From: Chondrocystis sp. NIES-4102
Lineage (GTDB): Bacteria > Cyanobacteriota > Cyanobacteriia > Cyanobacteriales > Xenococcaceae
Direction: 5' to 3'
Assembly (NCBI GenBank): GCA_002368355.1
Contig: AP018281.1
Coordinates: 4,278,001 to 4,342,000, forward strand
DNA length: 64,000 nucleotides
The first letter of the stretch is position 1, and every line of letters begins with the position of its first letter. The translations under genes were made by a program, and so were the position numbers. The notes beneath the pieces were generated by a model, which had not been told where the DNA came from, did no database searches, and saw only the letters and a list, made by a program, of their open reading frames with translations. Shown in pieces: positions 1-8,993 of this stretch.

Positions 1-4
1 AATC

Positions 5-484
5 TTGTTGTCTTTGCTGATTTGTTTGATTACTACTTTTAATTTTTTAATTGAGCCTGTGGCTGCCAAATTAATTACCCAAAATGATCCAGCAATTTTA
101 GTTTGTTTTTCTGGTGGTCAAGAAATTGCTAGAAAAACTGTTGTTGCAGGTCCTTTTGCTGATGAGTATAAATTTGCTCACGAGGTTAAAGTAGTAGATT
201 CTATGGGAGAACATCAGTTAAATTTTGCAGGGGGACTTTGTATTATTGACCAAGGTGCAGCAACTATTAAAAATAAACTAGAGTTAAGCGATCGCCTTGT
301 TTGTTATTCGGGTGCAAAACCAGTAGTTAATTTTGAGGTTTATGGTGCTGAAACTACCGTTGATGAATATCTCGAAGGTAGAACTTTTGTAGCTAAGTCT
401 ACGGGAGGTAATCTTAATTCAGATTCGCTTCATCGTTATTTGATCTTCGGTGGTGGGGCTTGTTTGGGATCGGAAATAGAATAG
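5..484 (+). CDS. Secreted hypothetical protein, 5' end probably outside the window
   Basis: I do not recognise this protein. The frame is open from the first bases of the window. The first possible start is a TTG at position 5, but the resulting N-terminus is a bare hydrophobic stretch with no positive n-region, followed by an Ala-Ala cleavage-like site near residue 20. The true start is therefore probably just upstream of the window. The mature part is about 140 residues, contains several cysteines (LVCFSGG, GGLCII, RLVCYSG, GGACLG) and looks like a small exported protein that could form disulfides. It ends with TAG at 482-484. The next gene is about 800 bp away, so no operon context is visible on this side. 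Confidence 0.55.
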   Translation: MLSLLICLITTFNFLIEPVAAKLITQNDPAILVCFSGGQEIARKTVVAGPFADEYKFAHEVKVVDSMGEHQLNFAGGLCIIDQGAATIKNKLELSDRLVCYSGAKPVVNFEVYGAETTVDEYLEGRTFVAKSTGGNLNSDSLHRYLIFGGGACLGSEIE

Positions 485-644
485 GTATTTCTCGCAAAAG
501 TTTCTTAATTTATAGTATTTAAAATATCGCGATCGCAGCTAATTACATCTCGTCAATCATCTAAAAAAATATATGAACATGATTGACAAATTATTAATAT
601 TAATTTAGAATAATGTCAATTTAATATTAGAGTTCAGTCAGCCA

Positions 645-796
645 AATCTTGTAGTTAAGTTGGTAATTTCAAGCTTGACTTTAGAACGGGGAAACCAAAA
701 TTGGGGCTTATTTTTATGAAAAGGTAAAAATGGACATCTCTCAGTCCTCGCCCGTCAGCTAACCTCGTAGGCATTGAGAGGAGATTGCAAGAGTAG
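645..796 (+). promoter_or_regulatory. c-di-AMP riboswitch (ydaO/yuaA class)
   Basis: The segment contains the hallmark core of the ydaO/yuaA class: CCCGTCAGCTAACCTCGTAG starting at about 749, close to the sequence I recall for the Bacillus ydaO aptamer, preceded by a CGGGGAAACC...TTGGGGC hairpin near 685-707 and followed by a GAGAGGAG purine tract. TCTTG (647-651) can pair with CAAGA (788-792) to close the P1 helix. Known members of the class bind cyclic di-AMP and usually switch off genes for potassium and osmolyte transport. The next gene downstream is an SLC13/ArsB-like permease, then a CPA2 antiporter. Identification is by recalled consensus, without a covariance-model search. Confidence 0.85.
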
Positions 797-1141
797 CATA
801 TGAAAGTATAGTTACTAAAGATAATTTTCCTTAATTAATAACTGCCCTCTACGTTTAGATCATTGGTTACTAAAGGTAATTTTTTATTGAATTACTGTGG
901 TAAAACAGGAAACCCAAATATTATGTTGGAAATTATATTTATGCTTATAAAACTTTCAAAATCATCTGATAGTAAGATATCAGCATTTTAAATAGTTTAA
1001 AAGTTAATTAATTAAGTTAGTTATTAAGCTTGAGTTAATCTAAATTTAGAGCGAAATTCTTAGATAAATAAGAATCAATACCTTATCTTATCAATTATTG
1101 TTAGATGATTATCCATAAATAATCAACAATTGCAGTATCCA

Positions 1142-1187
1142 AAGCAACTTAAAGACAGCCAGTAGTTAGCTACTAGACTGCTTTTTT
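1142..1187 (+). terminator. Candidate Rho-independent terminator in the riboswitch leader
   Basis: CAGTAG and CTACTAG flank a TTAG loop. The outer arms AAGCA (1142-1146) and TGCTT (1179-1183) can also pair, and a run of six T follows at 1182-1187. It could be the expression platform of the upstream riboswitch, but the distance of about 345 bp and the absence of an obvious anti-terminator leave that open. Confidence 0.45.
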
Positions 1188-1225
1188 CGTGCAAGCTAAT
1201 GGCGAACTATTATGTAAGCCCTTTG

Positions 1226-1244
1226 GGTGAACAGTACCCCGCCC
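1226..1244 (+). repeat. 19-bp repeat, IS200/IS605-end-like, copy 1
   Basis: GGTGAACAGTACCCCGCCC occurs here and, in exact inverted orientation, at 15452-15470. GC-rich hairpin-forming blocks of this kind are common at the ends of IS200/IS605-type elements and derived miniature repeats in cyanobacteria. The GTG at 1227 would be an artefactual upstream start for the next gene. Confidence 0.5.
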
Positions 1245-1298
1245 GTGAAGGACGAGGCTTGCGTTCACTTCGTCAATATTTTAAATAATAACAAAAAT

Positions 1299-2648
1299 AT
1301 GGAACTAACATTGACTAACTTACCAGCTATAGTAGCAGCCTTTACCTTTACGGCAGTAATCATTGCCATCCTCACAGAAAAATTACATCTAACCGTAGCA
1401 GCCTTTCTTGGCGCACTAGTTCTAGTATTTACTCATGTAATGACTTTAGGTCAAGCAATTGGCTACATTAATCAAAGTCATGCCACATTGGCTCTATTTT
1501 TTGGAGTTATGGTTTTAGTTAGAGCTTTTGAGCCGACTAATATTTTTGCATATTTGGGTACACAGATGGTTGTGCTGGCAAAGGGAGAAGGAAAAAGGTT
1601 AATTTTAACAGTCATTGGCATAACTACAGTCATTTGTTCTGTATTACCTAACGCTACAACAGTCATGCTCTTAGCTCCATTGCTACCGCCTATCGCGCAG
1701 GAAATTGGGATAGATTTTGTACCATTATTGATTTTGATGGTTTTTGTAGCTAATAGTGCGGGACTTCTGACTTTAGTAGGAGATCCTGCAACTTTTATTG
1801 TGGGGGATGCGGTTAATCTTAGTTTTAACGATTACCTAATGAGATTAAGCTTAGGTGGCGCGATCGCAGTAATATCTATATTAGCTTTAGCACCTATTTT
1901 ATTTCGTGATATCTGGAACAAAAAGCTAGATGACATGAATACATTGCCTCATCCTGAAATTAATCATCCAAGAGTACTAACGTTAGGTGGAATCTTAGTT
2001 GCAGTAGTTCTTTTATTTTTCGTTATTGGTGAAACCTTACCCACCCCTATCCCTCCTGCTTCGGTAGCTTTATTGGGGGCAGCGATGGCTTTACTACTGG
2101 CTAGTCAAAGTAAAATCGATACAGTAAATAATATACTTAAAGATGTTGACTGGAGTACCCTATTATTCTTCATGTCTACCTTTGTCTTAATTGGTGGATT
2201 AGAGAAAACAGGAGTAATTAATAGTATTTCGGGACTATTAGCGGTTATTTTAGGTAAAAATATTGCTTTAGGTTCAATTGTCTTACTATTTGTCGTAGGG
2301 TTACTATCTAGTGTTGTTCCTAATATCCCCTTAGTGGTCGCAATGGTACCTTTACTCAAGCAATATTTAGTCAACGTAGATATGCTGAGTGCAGATTTCT
2401 TGAGTCCTACTTTTCAAGGACAATTTCCCCCAGAAGTACTACCGTTATTCTACGCTATGATGTATGGCGCAACTTTAGGTGGCAATGGAACGTTGATGGG
2501 TGCATCGTCTAATATTGTGGCAGCAGGGGTAGCAGAATTACACGGTGGTCGTATATCTTTTCATAAATTTTTAAAATACGGTATACCTGTAATGATTGTG
2601 CAGCTAATAACAGCAGCCTTGTATGTTATTTTTGCTTTTTTAATTTAA
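1299..2648 (+). CDS. SLC13/ArsB/NhaD-like membrane permease
   Basis: This is an integral membrane transporter of the ion-transporter superfamily (CitMHS, ArsB, NhaD, SLC13), about 449 residues with roughly 11-12 hydrophobic segments in the cytoplasmic membrane. Family features are the duplicated architecture and the conserved helix-break region with NATTVMLLAPLLP followed by NSAGLLTLVGDPATFIVGD, the type of sequence that forms the substrate site in ArsB/NhaD proteins. I place the start at ATG 1299 (MELTLTNLPAI). A GTG at 1227 is in frame, but the 24 extra residues are encoded by the IS-end-like repeat and do not look like protein. The gene follows a c-di-AMP riboswitch leader, so expression is probably tied to osmotic or potassium status. 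The substrate (sodium/proton exchange or an anion) cannot be told from sequence. Confidence 0.8.
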   Translation: MELTLTNLPAIVAAFTFTAVIIAILTEKLHLTVAAFLGALVLVFTHVMTLGQAIGYINQSHATLALFFGVMVLVRAFEPTNIFAYLGTQMVVLAKGEGKRLILTVIGITTVICSVLPNATTVMLLAPLLPPIAQEIGIDFVPLLILMVFVANSAGLLTLVGDPATFIVGDAVNLSFNDYLMRLSLGGAIAVISILALAPILFRDIWNKKLDDMNTLPHPEINHPRVLTLGGILVAVVLLFFVIGETLPTPIPPASVALLGAAMALLLASQSKIDTVNNILKDVDWSTLLFFMSTFVLIGGLEKTGVINSISGLLAVILGKNIALGSIVLLFVVGLLSSVVPNIPLVVAMVPLLKQYLVNVDMLSADFLSPTFQGQFPPEVLPLFYAMMYGATLGGNGTLMGASSNIVAAGVAELHGGRISFHKFLKYGIPVMIVQLITAALYVIFAFLI

Positions 2649-2665
2649 TAGATTAAGCTCAAAAC

Positions 2666-2730
2666 CTACTGACAATTACTTAATAAAGGTGTAATGTGAC
2701 ATCAAAAAGTAATCTGTTGGTAGCTTTTTT
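2666..2730 (+). terminator. Candidate terminator after the SLC13-like gene
   Basis: CTACTGACAATTAC (2666-2679) pairs with GTAATCTGTTGGTAG (2709-2723) with a one-base bulge and G-U pairs, followed by CTTTTTT. The loop is long (about 29 nt), so efficiency is uncertain. If real, it partly separates the permease from the antiporter transcript. Confidence 0.45.
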
Positions 2731-2850
2731 GGATATTTAAGCCTATTGATTTAATAACTATTTTTTAGCTTACCAGCTACTTTTAAGCATTGATATTAGG
2801 CTTGAACATATTTTTGGTAACTCATCATAATTCAACATTGCGACTTAACT

Positions 2851-5004
2851 ATGTCAACGGCAGTTTTAGTCTTAATACAAGTCTTAGTTGTTATAGGATT
2901 GTCTCGTATAATGGGGCAGGTTTGTAGAGCAATTAAGCAACCATTAGTAATAGGTGAAATTATTGCTGGTATAATGTTGGGCCCTTCTTTGCTAGGTCTA
3001 ATTGCGCCAGCATTTGCAGCTAGTTTATTTCCTGCTGAAACTATTCCCTATTTAGATATTTTGGCAGAAATCGGCTTAATCTTTTTTATGTTTTTGATTG
3101 GGTTAGAACTTAATCCGAAATATTTAAAAGGACAACTAGATATGGCAATTTTAATTTCCCATGTCAGTATTTTAGTTCCTTTTGCTCTGGGGTCAATTCT
3201 AGCTTTATTACTTTATCCTTTAGTTTCAAGTCAGCAAGTATCTTTTACTGCTTTTAGCCTGTTTTTAGGTGCAGCCATGTCTATTACGGCATTTCCTGTA
3301 CTAGCTAGAATTATTACGGAAAATAATCTGCAAAAAAGTAAATTAGGGACTTTAGCTTTAACCTGTGCTGCGGTAGATGATGTTACAGCATGGTGTTTAT
3401 TAGCAGTAGCGATCGCAGTTACTAGAACTAATAGTGTAGTCGGTGCAATTCCTACCATTATTGAGGCATTAATTTACATAGCCTTTATGATTGTAGTGGT
3501 GCGTTGGTTACTACAAAAATTTGAAATTTATTATCAACGTCGAGGCAAACTAACCCCATTAACCTTATCTTGGATTTATATGGGTGTGGTGGTTTCTGCC
3601 TTAATTACAGAATTTATCGGTATCCACTTAATTTTCGGGGCGTTTCTTTTAGGGGCAGTAATGCCGAAAAATCCTGATTTAGTGAGTGAAATAGCCGAAA
3701 AAACAGAGGATTTTGTTTTAATTTTCCTTTTACCCGTCTTTTTTGCCTATAGTGGCTTAAAAACTCAAATAGGCTTGCTTAATCGTCCTGGCTTGTGGTT
3801 ATTGTGTGGTGCAGTATTAGCTGTAGCCATTGTGGGTAAATATGTGGGAACTTATATAGCAGCTAGAGTATCGGGAGTAGAAAATAGAGATGCTTCTGCG
3901 TTGGGTTGGTTGATGAATACCCGTGGTTTAACCGAATTAATTGTTTTAAATATCGGACTTAATTTTGGGGTAATTTCGCCACTACTATTTACCATGCTAG
4001 TAATTATGGCGTTGGTAACAACCTTTATGACTTCCCCCTTATTAGAATGGATCTATCCTAAACGTCTAATTAGACTCAATGTTGCTCAAACGGAAGTTAC
4101 CGATACTCAACCACCAATTCCCAGTTATAAAATACTAGTTCCTATTGCAAATCCCAATACCCAAACAGAATTACTACAATTAGCAGGGGCGATCGCTGGA
4201 AAAAAAGCTGCTGTGGTACATCCTCTCAGTTTAATTGAGTTAGAAGAAGACTATTTATATGAAAGTACGCCAGAAGCAGCAGATAGATTAATTATCAAAC
4301 GGCGCAATAATATAGAAGATGTAGTTAATCTTATTGAACCTGAAGCAATTAGAAAAAATATAGTCCCAATTGTGGGAATTGCTCAAGATGTAGCCCGCGA
4401 AACTGCCAATATAGCCAGCAATGAACAAGCTAATCTAATTTTAGTTGGTTGGCATAGATCTACATTTGCAGAGAATAGGCTTGGGGGTAGAGTTGGACAA
4501 ATACTAAATAATTCTCCTACTGATGTAGCTGTTTTCATTGGTAAAGAACCATACCCTTGGCGATCTTTGGTAGTTGCTTATGCCAATAACATACACGATG
4601 ATTTAGCATTATCCTTAGCAATTAGAATGTTGTTTAGTGATGAGCAACGCCAACTAAAAATTATCCAATTTGAGCAAACAGATCCCACAACCGAAGGTAT
4701 TAGTTCAGAATTGTGGCAAACTATCGAAAAACTACCCCAAGAAGTGCGATCGCGCATTGAAATTACTAGAGTAGCTACAGACGATCCGATAAGTGCGGTA
4801 ATTCAAGCATCTACAAATGCTGATCTAACTATAGCTGGGACAAGTCGTACCTGGGGAATTGAACGTCAAACTTTAGGACGTTATACAGATAAGCTGGCTA
4901 AAGAATGTGAATCTTCACTTTTAATTACTCGTAGATACAACCAAGTAGCTTATCAACTTAATTCACTAATCGACGAACAAACACAAGACTTAAGCACAAT
5001 TTAG
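2851..5004 (+). CDS. CPA2 cation/proton antiporter with C-terminal USP-like region
   Basis: This is a monovalent cation/proton antiporter of the CPA2 (Kef/Nap/NhaS) family, 717 residues, in the cytoplasmic or thylakoid membrane. Residues 1 to about 395 form 12-13 membrane segments, including the family blocks IGEIIAGIMLGPSLLG, LIGLELNP, AAVDDVTAWCLLA (the paired aspartates of the ion site) and MNTRGLTELIVLNIG. The hydrophilic tail of about 310 residues contains two regions resembling universal-stress-protein domains (about 425-565 and 570-700, with ADLTIAGTSRTWG), a layout common in cyanobacterial antiporters and possibly a nucleotide-sensing module. The start at ATG 2851 puts the first membrane helix at the N-terminus. 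A small secreted protein follows 24 bp downstream. The upstream riboswitch suggests a role in K+ or Na+ homeostasis. Confidence 0.88.
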   Translation: MSTAVLVLIQVLVVIGLSRIMGQVCRAIKQPLVIGEIIAGIMLGPSLLGLIAPAFAASLFPAETIPYLDILAEIGLIFFMFLIGLELNPKYLKGQLDMAILISHVSILVPFALGSILALLLYPLVSSQQVSFTAFSLFLGAAMSITAFPVLARIITENNLQKSKLGTLALTCAAVDDVTAWCLLAVAIAVTRTNSVVGAIPTIIEALIYIAFMIVVVRWLLQKFEIYYQRRGKLTPLTLSWIYMGVVVSALITEFIGIHLIFGAFLLGAVMPKNPDLVSEIAEKTEDFVLIFLLPVFFAYSGLKTQIGLLNRPGLWLLCGAVLAVAIVGKYVGTYIAARVSGVENRDASALGWLMNTRGLTELIVLNIGLNFGVISPLLFTMLVIMALVTTFMTSPLLEWIYPKRLIRLNVAQTEVTDTQPPIPSYKILVPIANPNTQTELLQLAGAIAGKKAAVVHPLSLIELEEDYLYESTPEAADRLIIKRRNNIEDVVNLIEPEAIRKNIVPIVGIAQDVARETANIASNEQANLILVGWHRSTFAENRLGGRVGQILNNSPTDVAVFIGKEPYPWRSLVVAYANNIHDDLALSLAIRMLFSDEQRQLKIIQFEQTDPTTEGISSELWQTIEKLPQEVRSRIEITRVATDDPISAVIQASTNADLTIAGTSRTWGIERQTLGRYTDKLAKECESSLLITRRYNQVAYQLNSLIDEQTQDLSTI

Positions 5005-5028
5005 TTAAATTATCAAAGGATAGATACT

Positions 5029-5514
5029 GTGAGTCATTTTAACGCCAAAACTTTGTCATTTTATGCAATTGCTATAGGTAGCGTTTTACTATTATTTAGA
5101 ACCGTTAGTGTCTATGGTGAAACTAAATTAAAAGCCCCTATAAATATTGATGGTAGTTATCAATTTATTGAAGCTGATTTGCCTTCCTGTTTGCAAGATC
5201 AACAGTTACAACTAAATATCGAACAGTCTGGGATCTATTTATTTGGCAATATAACGACTAATGCTAAATCTCCAGCGCAACAGGTGAGTGAGATTCCTAT
5301 GAGTGGTGACTTTAAAGGGCATCAAATTATTATGTCTGGTAAAGGTAATTTAGCTAATTGCGACTCTCCGTTACAGTTAACTATTCAAGGAGAACATCGA
5401 AAACATAATTTAGTCGGTACAATCAAAGACAGTTTATCTAACAGTGAAAGTACTTTTATAGCTAAATATCAGCAATCAAAATCAGCACCCACAGAAGCAA
5501 CAAAAGGACATTAA
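5029..5514 (+). CDS. Small exported hypothetical protein
   Basis: This is a 161-residue protein with a GTG start 24 bp after the antiporter stop, preceded by an AAAGGA ribosome-binding site. Residues 1-30 form a signal peptide or signal anchor (MSHFNAKTLSFYAIAIGSVLLLF...VYGET), so the rest is probably periplasmic. Two cysteines (SCLQDQ and ANCDSP) could form a disulfide. The body is beta-rich with no motif I recognise. Tight spacing suggests co-transcription with the antiporter, so it may accompany it in the envelope, but that is inference from position only. Confidence 0.65.
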   Translation: MSHFNAKTLSFYAIAIGSVLLLFRTVSVYGETKLKAPINIDGSYQFIEADLPSCLQDQQLQLNIEQSGIYLFGNITTNAKSPAQQVSEIPMSGDFKGHQIIMSGKGNLANCDSPLQLTIQGEHRKHNLVGTIKDSLSNSESTFIAKYQQSKSAPTEATKGH

Positions 5515-5569
5515 AATCAGCAACTTGATGTGTTATAAGCTATAAACTAGTTTAAATAGCACATGATCT

Positions 5570-6706
5570 ATGACAGCAAAATCATTTCGTTTATTAAAGC
5601 GCGCTCAACAGTCTGGCGATCAAGTTTCATTTAATTATTTTCATCATCAACCAGGTAGTTTGCCTGGTGTAATTGCTATTGATCAAGAGGCTAAACCGAC
5701 CGAGATAAGCTTAATTGATTACAATTCACAAGAATTAATTCATCTTAACCAGTTAACTTGTGCCGAATGTGCTACTTATCTTGATAGTGAATCTGTATCC
5801 TGGGTAGATGTTGCAGGTTTAGGGGATCACGTGGTTTTACAATCACTAAGTGAAGCATTTAATTTACATCCTCTGGTTTTAGAAGCTGTAGCCAATGTTC
5901 CCCAACGTCCAAAAGTAGAAGATCATGAGCATCAATTAGTAATTATTACCCAAATGGCTAATCTTAAACCTCAAGCAGCAGGTTTTTGGCTAGAACAAGT
6001 TAGTTTCGTCTTAGGGGAAAATTATCTATTAACAGTACAAGAAGAACCTGAGAGAGATTGTTTTGATCTAGTACGCGATCGCTTAAATCGTAATCGAGGA
6101 ATTATCAGACGACAAAAAGCGGATTATCTTACCTACGCCCTTTGGGATGCTGTTATTGATGGTTATTTTCCCATTTTAGAAGCCTATGGGGAAAAAATAG
6201 AAATATTAGAAAATGAGGTTATTACTCAATCGAGCGATCGCATTTTAGGTAAAATCTATCGTATTAGGCGGGAGTTATTAGCTTTGCGCCGTGGTATTTG
6301 GTCACAAAGGGATGCTTTAAATACTTTAATTAGAGAAGGTCATCCATTAATAAGTGATCATGTACTAATTTATTTTAAAGATTGTTATGATCATACAGTT
6401 CAAATTATTGATACCATCGAAACCTATCGTGAACTTGCATCAGGACTAATAGATATTTATTTGTCGGCAGTAAATAATAGAATGAACGAGGTTATGAAGT
6501 TACTAACTGTCGTCTCTAGTATTTTTATTCCTCTAACTTTTATCGCAGGTATTTATGGGATGAATTTTAATCCAGAGGCTTCTCCTTTCAATATGCCCGA
6601 ATTAAATTGGTATTGGGGTTATCCTTTTTGTTTGGGAGTGATGGCTACTGTTGCCCTAATTCTGGTTAGTTATTTTTGGCGACGGGGCTGGTTAAGGTCT
6701 AGTTAA
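5570..6706 (+). CDS. corA: CorA-family Mg2+/Co2+ transporter
   Basis: This is a CorA/MIT-family divalent-cation channel of 378 residues, of normal length for the family. The large N-terminal cytoplasmic domain ends in a long helix and is followed by two C-terminal membrane segments (about 312-330 and 345-370). The signature YGMN lies at residues 329-332 at the end of the first membrane helix, followed by the usual acidic periplasmic loop (NPEASPFNMPELNW), and the extreme C-terminus is basic (WRRGW). The start at ATG 5570 gives a typical N-terminus. It is the fourth gene of a rightward ion-transport block that begins with the riboswitch, although a 55-bp gap separates it from its neighbour. 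Confidence 0.92.
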   Translation: MTAKSFRLLKRAQQSGDQVSFNYFHHQPGSLPGVIAIDQEAKPTEISLIDYNSQELIHLNQLTCAECATYLDSESVSWVDVAGLGDHVVLQSLSEAFNLHPLVLEAVANVPQRPKVEDHEHQLVIITQMANLKPQAAGFWLEQVSFVLGENYLLTVQEEPERDCFDLVRDRLNRNRGIIRRQKADYLTYALWDAVIDGYFPILEAYGEKIEILENEVITQSSDRILGKIYRIRRELLALRRGIWSQRDALNTLIREGHPLISDHVLIYFKDCYDHTVQIIDTIETYRELASGLIDIYLSAVNNRMNEVMKLLTVVSSIFIPLTFIAGIYGMNFNPEASPFNMPELNWYWGYPFCLGVMATVALILVSYFWRRGWLRSS

Positions 6707-6806
6707 TCGCGCTAAGAGTGCATTCTGCCATCATTGTAGATGGATATCAAGACGAAGCTGATAATAATTTGAATTAAATTTTAGTTATACCTTTTGCTCA
6801 AAAAAA

Positions 6807-6854
6807 GATCGCTCCCGACAGTTTATCTTAGCTATTCAAATCTAAAGAGCGATC
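6807..6854. repeat. Inverted repeat between corA and the YqaA-like gene
   Basis: GATCGCTC (6807-6814) and GAGCGATC (6847-6854) form an 8-bp perfect inverted repeat around a 32-base loop, overlapping a HIP1 octamer. It lies between convergent genes and may act in termination, but there is only a weak T-tract. Confidence 0.3.
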
Positions 6855-6903
6855 GCTATTTTAATTTTACGTGATAACTTGAGTATCAATATTGGCAATT
6901 AAT

Positions 6904-7485
6904 TTAAATAAATTTAAGTACCAAAAATCCTAAAACCAATACTGCTAAAAATCCCCAAGCAACCCAATCAAAATACTTCTCGATCCAATCTTTTAAAGAT
7001 TCTCCGCCCCAAAAAATCAATCCCCCTACCAAGAAAAAGCGAAAACTACGACCCAAAACAGACGCTAAAACAAACTGCCATATATCAAATTTAAATACAC
7101 CCGAAGCAATAGTAAACACTTTATAAGGAATAGGGGTAATTGCTGCAACTAATACTCCCCAAAAACCCCAGGTATCGTACATCCCTCTAATTTGATTAAA
7201 AACCTGCTGATCTGGATCATAAAGATCTAAAATTGGCTGACCAATACTTTCAAAAGCAAAAAAACCAATTCCATATCCAGCCAAACCTCCCAAAACCGAA
7301 CCGACACTACAAATTAAAGAAAATTGGAAAGCTGCTACTGGTTGTCCCACAGCCAAAGCAATTAATAATACATCGGGGGGAATGGGAAAACAAGAAGATT
7401 CAGCAAAAGCCAATAAAAATAATGCCCAACTTCCATAAGGTGTATCACTCCAACTGATAACCCAGTCATAGGCTCTTCTAAGCAT
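6904..7485 (-). CDS. YqaA/DedA-family membrane protein
   Basis: This is a small integral membrane protein of the VTT/SNARE-associated (DedA, YqaA) superfamily, thought to act in lipid handling or membrane homeostasis. It shows the family blocks FAESSCFPIPPDVLLIALAV, GSVLGGLAGYGIGF and AAITPIPYKVFTIASGVF, the last being the conserved re-entrant loop, and several membrane helices. I start at ATG 7485 (MLRRAYDW), giving 194 residues. The frame is open to 7560, but the extra 25 residues are not family-like and lie directly behind ahcY, whose stop is at 7590. Both genes point left and may share a transcript. Confidence 0.78.
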   Translation of the reverse strand: MLRRAYDWVISWSDTPYGSWALFLLAFAESSCFPIPPDVLLIALAVGQPVAAFQFSLICSVGSVLGGLAGYGIGFFAFESIGQPILDLYDPDQQVFNQIRGMYDTWGFWGVLVAAITPIPYKVFTIASGVFKFDIWQFVLASVLGRSFRFFLVGGLIFWGGESLKDWIEKYFDWVAWGFLAVLVLGFLVLKFI

Positions 7486-7589
7486 AAAATTACTACTTTT
7501 AATAAAACTAGTCTTGAATATTAATTCAAAAAAAACAAAAAAAAGGTGAGTATAACCCACCCTTAAACTAAACTATTTCTAACTTAATA

Positions 7590-8993
7590 TTAGTACTTGT
7601 AACTATCAGGCTTAAATGGGCCGTTAATTGGTACATTAATATATTTCGCTTGTTGTTCGGTTAATTGAGTAATTACCCCGCCAAACCCTGCAACCATATA
7701 ACGAGCAACTTCCTCATCTAAATGCTTAGGTAAAACATCGACAGTAATACTCTTGGCTTTAGTTTCTGGAGACTGATCAGCAAATTTACGCTCAAATAAG
7801 AACATCTGCGCAAGTACTTGGTTAGCAAAAGAACCATCCATAATGCGAGAAGGATGTCCTGTAGCATTACCCAAGTTAACTAAACGACCTTCAGATAAAA
7901 GCAAGAGAAAGTCCTGTGGATCTTCACTACGGTATACTTGGTGTACTTGTGGTTTAACCTCAGCCCAACGCCATTGGCGACGCATAAATGCTGTGTCAAT
8001 CTCATTATCAAAGTGACCAATATTACAAACCACTGCGCCTGATTTCAAGCAGGTCAACATATTAGAGTCACAAACGTTAAAGTTACCAGTAGCTGTTACC
8101 ACCATATCCATAGATGCCAACAAGTCTTTATTGATGCTATCGATTGTGCCATCATTTTTACCATCAATGTAGGGGGATACCAATTCATACCCATCCATAC
8201 AAGCCTGCATAGCACAAATAGGATCAACTTCGGCTATTTTAACAATCATGCCCTCTTGACGTAGAGAAGCAGCCGAACCCTTACCCACATCACCATAACC
8301 AATTACTAAAGCTTTTTTGCCAGCCATTAAATGATCAAGACCACGTTTAATAGCATCATTCAAACTATGACGACAACCATACTTATTGTCATTTTTAGCT
8401 TTAGTAACAGAATCATTAACATTAATAGCAGGAATTTTTAATTCGCCATTTTCCAGCATTTCCCACAAACGATGTACACCAGTGGTGGTTTCTTCAGTCA
8501 CACCATGAATACTATCTAACATTTGAGGATATTTTTGATGGATATGACCTGTTAAATCTCCACCATCATCTAAAATCATATTGGCATCCCAAAGCTCACC
8601 GTCGCCATTATGGCAAGTTTGCTCAATACACCACATATATTCATCTTCAGTTTCGCCTTTCCAAGCAAATACTGGAATTCCAGCAGCAGCGATCGCAGCA
8701 GCAGCATGATCTTGAGTGGAAAAAATATTACAAGATGACCAGCGAACTTCGGCCCCTAATTCACACAGAGTTTCAATCAAAACTGCCGTTTGAATAGTCA
8801 TGTGAATACAGCCAATAATTTTAGCCCCTTGTAATGGCTTACTATCACGGTATTTAGCCCGAATAGTCATCAAAGCTGGCATTTCACCTTCTGCTATAGA
8901 TATTTCCTTGCGTCCCCAATCTGCAAGGGTAATGTCCGCTACCTTATAGTCTTGAGTATTCTTTTTTTCTTTAGCAATTACTTGCATATTCAT
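7590..8993 (-). CDS. ahcY: S-adenosylhomocysteine hydrolase, insertion-bearing type
   Basis: Adenosylhomocysteinase (SahH) splits S-adenosylhomocysteine into adenosine and homocysteine with a bound NAD, removing the inhibitor left by methyltransferases. Visible signatures are [42 protein letters not shown], the NAD-binding glycine loop [35 protein letters not shown] and the C-terminal [11 protein letters not shown]. At about 467 residues from ATG 8993 it is the longer form with an extra segment before the NAD domain, unlike the roughly 425-residue form I recall for many freshwater cyanobacteria. The frame stays open upstream to a TTG at 9050, which I consider less likely. With mtnP nearby it serves methyl-cycle and methionine salvage. 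Confidence 0.93.
   Translation of the reverse strand: MNMQVIAKEKKNTQDYKVADITLADWGRKEISIAEGEMPALMTIRAKYRDSKPLQGAKIIGCIHMTIQTAVLIETLCELGAEVRWSSCNIFSTQDHAAAAIAAAGIPVFAWKGETEDEYMWCIEQTCHNGDGELWDANMILDDGGDLTGHIHQKYPQMLDSIHGVTEETTTGVHRLWEMLENGELKIPAINVNDSVTKAKNDNKYGCRHSLNDAIKRGLDHLMAGKKALVIGYGDVGKGSAASLRQEGMIVKIAEVDPICAMQACMDGYELVSPYIDGKNDGTIDSINKDLLASMDMVVTATGNFNVCDSNMLTCLKSGAVVCNIGHFDNEIDTAFMRRQWRWAEVKPQVHQVYRSEDPQDFLLLLSEGRLVNLGNATGHPSRIMDGSFANQVLAQMFLFERKFADQSPETKAKSITVDVLPKHLDEEVARYMVAGFGGVITQLTEQQAKYINVPINGPFKPDSYKY

Larger units (their letters stand above)
485..1298. other. Long intergenic leader region with riboswitch, terminator and IS-end-like repeat
   Basis: This stretch of about 810 bp has no convincing gene. 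It holds a c-di-AMP-type riboswitch at about 645-796, two near-identical direct repeats of the form GTTACTAAAGRTAATTTT around 820 and 865, a hairpin plus T-run at 1142-1187, and a 19-bp element at 1226-1244 that recurs inverted at 15452-15470. Confidence 0.6.

Noticed and set aside
1227-1298. N-terminal extension of the SLC13-like gene from GTG 1227
   Set aside because: The 24 residues are encoded by an IS-end-like repeat and are not membrane-protein-like; ATG 1299 gives a normal start.
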